From positions 62,001 to 126,000 of the forward strand of contig NZ_QOHK01000005.1 in the NCBI RefSeq assembly GCF_003319175.1: 64,000 nt of DNA, read 5' to 3'. Origin of the DNA: Blastococcus sp. TF02-8 (GTDB lineage: Bacteria; Actinomycetota; Actinomycetes; Mycobacteriales; Geodermatophilaceae). The number at the start of each line of letters is the position of its first letter. Within the stretch, counting starts at the first letter, position 1. This document shows, piece by piece, positions 60,052-64,000 of this stretch. The position numbers and the translations under genes were made by a program. The notes beneath the pieces are model-generated. The model was not told where the DNA came from. It ran no database searches and saw nothing but the letters and a program-made list of their open reading frames with translations.

Positions 60052-61823
60052 GCCTCGCCGTTCTCGACCGGCCGGCCGCTCCGCGACGCCGCCTGACCGA
60101 CCCCGCCGTCTGGCAGGCCGCCGTCCGGAGCCCGCTGCCGTGCACGGTGATGTTCTCCGTGGCCGCCGTGCTCCTGGTGACCGGCTGGGTGCCGGTCACC
60201 GCACCGGCCGCGGCGGGCGCCGGCCTCGTCGTGGCGGTGGCGGCGACCGCGACTGCCTGGGGCGTCCGTCGCGCCCCGGCCGCGGTGCGGCTGGCGGTCC
60301 CCGTCGCCCACCTGGCGGCCATCGCCCTGCTGTACGCCGGCACGGCCTCGGCGACGGTGCTGTTCCTCCTGCTCAGCCCGCTCTGGGTGCTCGCCTCGCA
60401 CCCCACCCGCGCCGGGGTCCCCCTCGCGGCGGGTGGGACGGCCGTCGTCCTGCTGGTCCCGCACCTCATGGGCGAGGCCTTCGCTGCGGCCACCCCGCTG
60501 CGCGGGGCGCTCGTGCTCGGCCCGCTGGTGGCCGCCGTCGGGAGCTTCGCGGTCAACGAGAACTACCGCCGCGTGGCCACTCAGTCCCGGGACATCGCCC
60601 GGCTGCAGCGCGAGCAGGCCGCCCTGCTGGAGCAGGTGCAGAGCCGTGCCGACGAGCTCGACACCGCCTCGCGGATCCTCGCCGCGCGCGCCCAGACCAT
60701 GACCAGCGTCATCGACGCGGTCACCCAGCAGTCGATCATCGGCACCGACCGGGACGGCACGATCCGCGTCTGGAACCCCGGCGCCGAGCGGATGCTCGGG
60801 CTGCTGCGCCCGGACGTGGTCCGGCAGCGGTCGATCCTGGAGTTCCACGACCCCGAGGAACTCGCCGCAGCCGCCGCGAGCACCGGGTCGACCTCGCCGC
60901 TGGACGCCCTCGTGCACGTCGCCCGTCAGGAGGGCAGCGACGTCCGCGACTGGACCTACGTCGCCGCCGACGGCACCCCCCGGACCGTGTCGGTCGCCAT
61001 CACCCCCCGCGCCGACGACCGCGGCGTGCACGCGGGGTGGAACTTCGTCGGCACCGACATGACCGAGACGCGGGCGACCGAGCGCATGAAGGACCAGTTC
61101 GTGAGCCTCATCAGCCACGAGCTGCGCACCCCGCTCAGCTCGATCCTCGGGTACCTCGAGCTCGTCATGGACGACGAGGACTCCCCGCTGACCGACGAGC
61201 AGCGCCAGTACCTGTCGACCGTGGAGCGCAACGCCCAGCGGCTGCTGCGCCTGGTCGGCGACCTGCTCTTCACCGCGCAGGTGGAGAGCGGCCGGTTCAC
61301 CCTGCAACCGGCCGACGTCGACCTCGCCGCGGTGGTCCGTGCCGCCGAGGAGACCGCGCGCGTGGCCGCAGCCGGCGCCGGCGTGGAGATCGTGGTGGAC
61401 GTGCCGGCCGACGGCCTGGTCGTCTCCGGCGACGCGGTCCGCCTCGGGCAGGCCTGCGACAACCTCGTCTCCAACGCCGTCAAGTTCACGCCCTCGGGCG
61501 GGCAGGTGCGCCTCTCGCTGCGCCGTTCCTGGCAGAGCGAGGACGGGGCGCTCACCGACGACGAGCGCCCCGGCACGGTGCCGGTGGCCCTGCTGTCGGT
61601 CGCCGACACCGGCATGGGCATCCCCGCCGGTGAGCAGGGCGAGCTGTTCACCCGGTTCTTCCGCTCCTCGACCGCCCGCCGCAACGCCGTCCCCGGCGTC
61701 GGCCTGGGGCTGACCATCACCAAGGCCATCACGACCGCCCACGGCGGCGCGCTGGACCTGGTCAGCGCCGAGGGCCAGGGCACCACCTTCACCATGACCC
61801 TGCCGGTGGGCGCGGTCTCGTGA
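60048..61823 (+). CDS. PAS-domain sensor histidine kinase
   Basis: 591 aa. About six N-terminal transmembrane helices (30-165), a coiled coil (180-215), a PAS domain (about 225-340), then HisKA with phosphoacceptor H in FVSLISHELRTPLSSILGYLEL and a HATPase domain with N-box ACDNLVSNAVKF, VADTGMGIP and GVGLGLTITK. It should phosphorylate the adjacent receiver, and the PAS domain suggests a redox, light or ligand signal. Confidence 0.95.
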   Translation: MSLAVLDRPAAPRRRLTDPAVWQAAVRSPLPCTVMFSVAAVLLVTGWVPVTAPAAAGAGLVVAVAATATAWGVRRAPAAVRLAVPVAHLAAIALLYAGTASATVLFLLLSPLWVLASHPTRAGVPLAAGGTAVVLLVPHLMGEAFAAATPLRGALVLGPLVAAVGSFAVNENYRRVATQSRDIARLQREQAALLEQVQSRADELDTASRILAARAQTMTSVIDAVTQQSIIGTDRDGTIRVWNPGAERMLGLLRPDVVRQRSILEFHDPEELAAAAASTGSTSPLDALVHVARQEGSDVRDWTYVAADGTPRTVSVAITPRADDRGVHAGWNFVGTDMTETRATERMKDQFVSLISHELRTPLSSILGYLELVMDDEDSPLTDEQRQYLSTVERNAQRLLRLVGDLLFTAQVESGRFTLQPADVDLAAVVRAAEETARVAAAGAGVEIVVDVPADGLVVSGDAVRLGQACDNLVSNAVKFTPSGGQVRLSLRRSWQSEDGALTDDERPGTVPVALLSVADTGMGIPAGEQGELFTRFFRSSTARRNAVPGVGLGLTITKAITTAHGGALDLVSAEGQGTTFTMTLPVGAVS

Positions 61824-61835
61824 CGGCTCGCCCGA

Positions 61836-61873
61836 CCGCGCCCCCCGCCCCGCACGGGACGGGGGGCGCGGTG
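61836..61873 (+). terminator. Terminator after the histidine kinase
   Basis: 13-bp arms ACCGCGCCCCCCG (61836-61848) and complement (61861-61873). Further on, 61908-61942 holds a 9-bp inverted repeat GGAATCGGC/GCCGATTCC and 61937-61958 an 11-bp tandem repeat GATTCCTTGCG; these lie in the leader of the next operon and have unknown meaning. Confidence 0.7.
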
Positions 61874-62046
61874 CGTCCAGGACCCCGGAAGTCGGCCGGA
61901 TCCCGCGGAATCGGCCCGATCTGCGCACTCCGCGCCGATTCCTTGCGGATTCCTTGCGGATCGCTGGCGGGTGGCCTGCGGTTGGGCCTCCAGAGTCCTA
62001 GGTGTCGCCGGAACGCCGGTGGCACCAACGGACACAGGAGATGGAC

Positions 62047-62637
62047 ATGACCCGCACCGCCACCACCGGCTCCACCGCCCGCAAGGTCGTCGGCTCCCTC
62101 GGCGTCATCGGCGCCGCTGCCGCCGTCGCCGGCCTCGGCACCTTCGGTACCTTCAGCGACAGCGCGACCCCGGTCGACAACGCGACCGTCAGCACCGGCA
62201 CGCTCGGCATCGACGCCGTGCAGCAGGGCAGCCTCGGCCTGAACGTCACCGGCCTGGTCCCGGGCGACTCGATCACCCGCGCCATCACGCTCAAGAACGA
62301 CGGCCAGCTGCCCCTCGGCAAGGTCTCCGTCAGCGTCACCGGCACCGGCTCGGCCGTGCTCACCAACGGCCTGACCCTCGCCCTGAAGTCCTGCCCCGTG
62401 GCCTGGACCCAGTCCGGCAACACCTTCAGCTGCGCCAGCGGCGAGAAGGTCCTCGGCTCGGGCGCGCTGACCGCGAACTACGACCTGGCCGGCGCCGCGT
62501 CGCTCATCCCGAACGGCACCGACTACATCGCCTACACGGTCACGCTGCCCACGACCGCCGACAACTCCTTCCAGGGCCAGAGCGCCGCGCTGAAGATGAC
62601 CTTCACCGGCACCCAGCTCACCGGCTCCGCCCGCTGA
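62047..62637 (+). CDS. CalY/TasA-like secreted protein (SipW-dependent)
   Basis: 196 aa. The ATG at 62047 has CAGGAG seven bases upstream; the ATG at 62041 touches it and is less likely. The signal sequence RKVVGSLGVIGAAAAVAGLGTFGTFSDSAT, with a short mature start TFSDSAT, is the SipW-type pattern of TasA/camelysin proteins. The remainder is beta-rich and Gly/Thr/Ser-rich with two Cys. TasA forms matrix fibres in Bacillus; a surface or fibre role here is inferred. Confidence 0.85.
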   Translation: MTRTATTGSTARKVVGSLGVIGAAAAVAGLGTFGTFSDSATPVDNATVSTGTLGIDAVQQGSLGLNVTGLVPGDSITRAITLKNDGQLPLGKVSVSVTGTGSAVLTNGLTLALKSCPVAWTQSGNTFSCASGEKVLGSGALTANYDLAGAASLIPNGTDYIAYTVTLPTTADNSFQGQSAALKMTFTGTQLTGSAR

Positions 62638-62669
62638 TCGCGGACCGACGAGCTCTCGGAGACCACGTC

Positions 62670-63299
62670 ATGACCACCGTCCTCCCCGTCCGTCGCCCGG
62701 GGGCAGCCAGCGAGCTGCCCCCGGCCGGGGACGAGCGCTCCACGACCGGCGCCCGCGCCGGCCGGGCCCGCCAGATCCTGGGCCGCACGGCCCCGTGGCT
62801 GGTCCGCGGAGTCATGGCGGTCGCGGTCCTGGTGTTCGCTCTGCTGGCCGTCGGACCGCACGTGTTCGGCTACCGCACCCTGACCATGCTGACCGCGAGC
62901 ATGGCCCCCGAGATCGAGCCGGGTGACATGACCATCGCCACCCCGATCGACGTCTCGGACGTCACCGAGGGCATGGTCCTCACCTACCACATGCCCATCG
63001 AGGACGGCGCGCTCGTGACCCACCGGGTCGTCTCGGTGGAGCGCGGCGCAGAGGGCGAGGTCCTGATCCGGACCAAGGGCGACGCGAACACCGCGATCGA
63101 CCCCTGGACGGCCAGCCTGCAGGGCGACACCGTCTACCAGGTCCGCGCGGTCGTCCCCGGTCTGGGCAGCGTGATGTCGCTGCTGCGGACCCCCGTGGTC
63201 AACCAGGCGCTGCTCTACGGGGCACCGCTGCTGCTGGCCGGTTGGCTGCTCATGACCATCTGGCGCCCCGCCCGGACCGAGAACGAGGAGCAGGCATGA
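62670..63299 (+). CDS. SipW-type signal peptidase I
   Basis: 209 aa. Two transmembrane helices (about 46-66 and 184-200). MLTASMAPEIEPGDM has the nucleophilic Ser, and DGALVTHRVVSVE a His in place of the usual Lys, as in SipW and eukaryotic-type peptidases. The KGDANTAIDPW box follows. It directly follows the CalY-like gene, its likely substrate. Confidence 0.92.
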   Translation: MTTVLPVRRPGAASELPPAGDERSTTGARAGRARQILGRTAPWLVRGVMAVAVLVFALLAVGPHVFGYRTLTMLTASMAPEIEPGDMTIATPIDVSDVTEGMVLTYHMPIEDGALVTHRVVSVERGAEGEVLIRTKGDANTAIDPWTASLQGDTVYQVRAVVPGLGSVMSLLRTPVVNQALLYGAPLLLAGWLLMTIWRPARTENEEQA

Positions 63300-63766
63300 C
63301 CCGCATCCGCCGCGCGCTGACCGTGGCCGGCCTGACCGTGGCCGTGGCCATCGGCGTCGCCGTCCCCGCCTCCGCCGCCTTCTCCGACAGCGTCGTGCTC
63401 AGCAGCACGGTCGCCACCGGCTCGGTCGCCGCGCCCGCGACCGTCACCACCCGCGGCACCTGCACCCAGACCACGTCGTCCTACTGGAACGGCTACACCA
63501 CGGTCTACACCACGCAGTACTGGTACGACGCCAGCATGTCCTGGTCGGCGAGCACCACCACGCGGGGTGTCACCGGCTACCGCGTGATGGTCTACCTGAA
63601 CACCGGCCAGGCGATCGTGCTGGGCGAGACCGACCCCTACAACCGCACCATGACCGAGCGGGTCGACCGGTCCTACCTCAACTACCAGCCCCGCGTCTCG
63701 GTCATCACGCTCACCAGCTACGGCTGGACGACGGAGTCGCCCCGGACGGCGGTGCCGCCGTGCTGA
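63296..63766 (+). CDS. Secreted protein of unknown function
   Basis: 156 aa; its ATG overlaps the peptidase stop (ATGA). A signal peptide RRALTVAGLTVAVAIGVAVPASA with AFSDSVVLSS after it mirrors the CalY-like substrate start. The mature part is Thr/Ser/Tyr-rich, beta-type (TTSSYWNGYTTVYTTQYWYD) with two cysteines. It may be a second substrate of the adjacent SipW-type peptidase. Confidence 0.75.
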   Translation: MTRIRRALTVAGLTVAVAIGVAVPASAAFSDSVVLSSTVATGSVAAPATVTTRGTCTQTTSSYWNGYTTVYTTQYWYDASMSWSASTTTRGVTGYRVMVYLNTGQAIVLGETDPYNRTMTERVDRSYLNYQPRVSVITLTSYGWTTESPRTAVPPC

Positions 63767-64000
63767 CCCTGGTGCACTCCGCGGACACCGTCGAGGAGAC
63801 CCCCGAGGAGCGCCCCGCCTCGGTGCGCACCGTCCTGGTCCCCGGCACCCTCCTGGACTTCCTGCGCGACCGGACCACGGGGCCGGCCGCGCAGGCAGAA
63901 CTCCCCCCGGTCGTCGGGCCCGCGCAGCTCGACGACTCGGACCTGCACGACGACGACCTGGACGCCGAGCTGATGGACCGGCTGCAGGAGATGTACCGGA
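63760..64000 (+). CDS. Unknown protein, cut by the right edge
   Basis: An open frame from a GTG at 63760, overlapping the previous stop, stays open to 64000 (80 codons). VRTVLVPGTLLDFLRDR is followed by a very acidic stretch (LDDSDLHDDDLDAELMDRL). High GC at third positions supports coding. It would be the fourth gene of the CalY-SipW operon. No family can be named. Confidence 0.55.
   Translation, partial: MLTLVHSADTVEETPEERPASVRTVLVPGTLLDFLRDRTTGPAAQAELPPVVGPAQLDDSDLHDDDLDAELMDRLQEMYR

Overview
The window is very GC-rich DNA with dense, tightly packed genes, many GTG starts and frequent 4-base ATGA/GTGA overlaps. Gene content (WhiB regulator, CysM-CysO-Mec sulfur transfer, F420/deazaflavin-dependent oxidoreductase, ClpS-DUF2017, serB-ctaD pairing) indicates an actinobacterium. 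The overall style would suit Geodermatophilaceae or a relative, but that level of assignment is inference.

Layout. (1) 1-3.76 kb: chromosomal genes for an aldo/keto reductase, a histidine phosphatase, an EAL protein, a TetR regulator and a DUF3618 protein. (2) 3.76-17.38 kb: a tRNA-Leu(TAG) carrying an integrated element of about 13.5 kb, bounded by a 25-bp direct repeat (3791-3815 and 17327-17351). The element has an excisionase-like gene, a hairpin plus rrn-boxA-like leader, a small-gene and primase-helicase replication operon, a hairpin-rich intergenic region, an operon with a PD-(D/E)XK-like protein, a serine recombinase and a tyrosine integrase, and then cargo. The cargo is four unrecognised or HNH-like genes on the minus strand, one of them interrupted in frame by an 8-bp tandem repeat, plus a WhiB-like gene and a TIR-domain gene. 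No conjugation (FtsK/Tra) or virion genes are visible, so a phage-satellite-like or degenerate element is the best description. (3) 17.4-34.3 kb: chromosomal housekeeping genes. They include the conserved actinobacterial block rdgB-rph ... MBL phosphodiesterase-murI-cysM-cysO-mec ... DUF2017-clpS-pncB, read leftward apart from pncB. It is opened by a block of unrelated genes: yjbQ, a Bcp peroxiredoxin, ltrA, DUF4262, a TetR regulator, a PET-hydrolase-like cutinase and a stand-alone LigD polymerase domain. (4) 34.3-57.1 kb: serB-ctaD, an RlmA-like methyltransferase, a phosphoesterase, transporters, a CtaG-like oxidase assembly protein, a cation diffusion facilitator, an M23 peptidase with a long Lys/Ala-rich repeat tail, dehydrogenases, a TetR/MFS/FAD-oxidase cluster, an ABC-F protein and others. 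(5) 57.1-64 kb: an envelope/stress-type cluster (YtxH-like, holin-like and DUF3618 proteins) behind a sigma-B/F-like promoter, a response regulator-histidine kinase pair, and a CalY/TasA-like secreted protein with its SipW-type signal peptidase. The last gene runs off the right edge.

The points most worth following are the 8-bp repeat switch and its neighbouring unknown genes in the element (12.8-15.4 kb), the TIR protein, the boxA-like leader, the compensatory tRNA T-stem replacement at the attachment site, the CysO ending in Gly-Gly-Cys, the polyester-hydrolase-like cutinase, and the histone-H1-like M23 peptidase. All functions are read from the sequence and from family knowledge; no database search was run.
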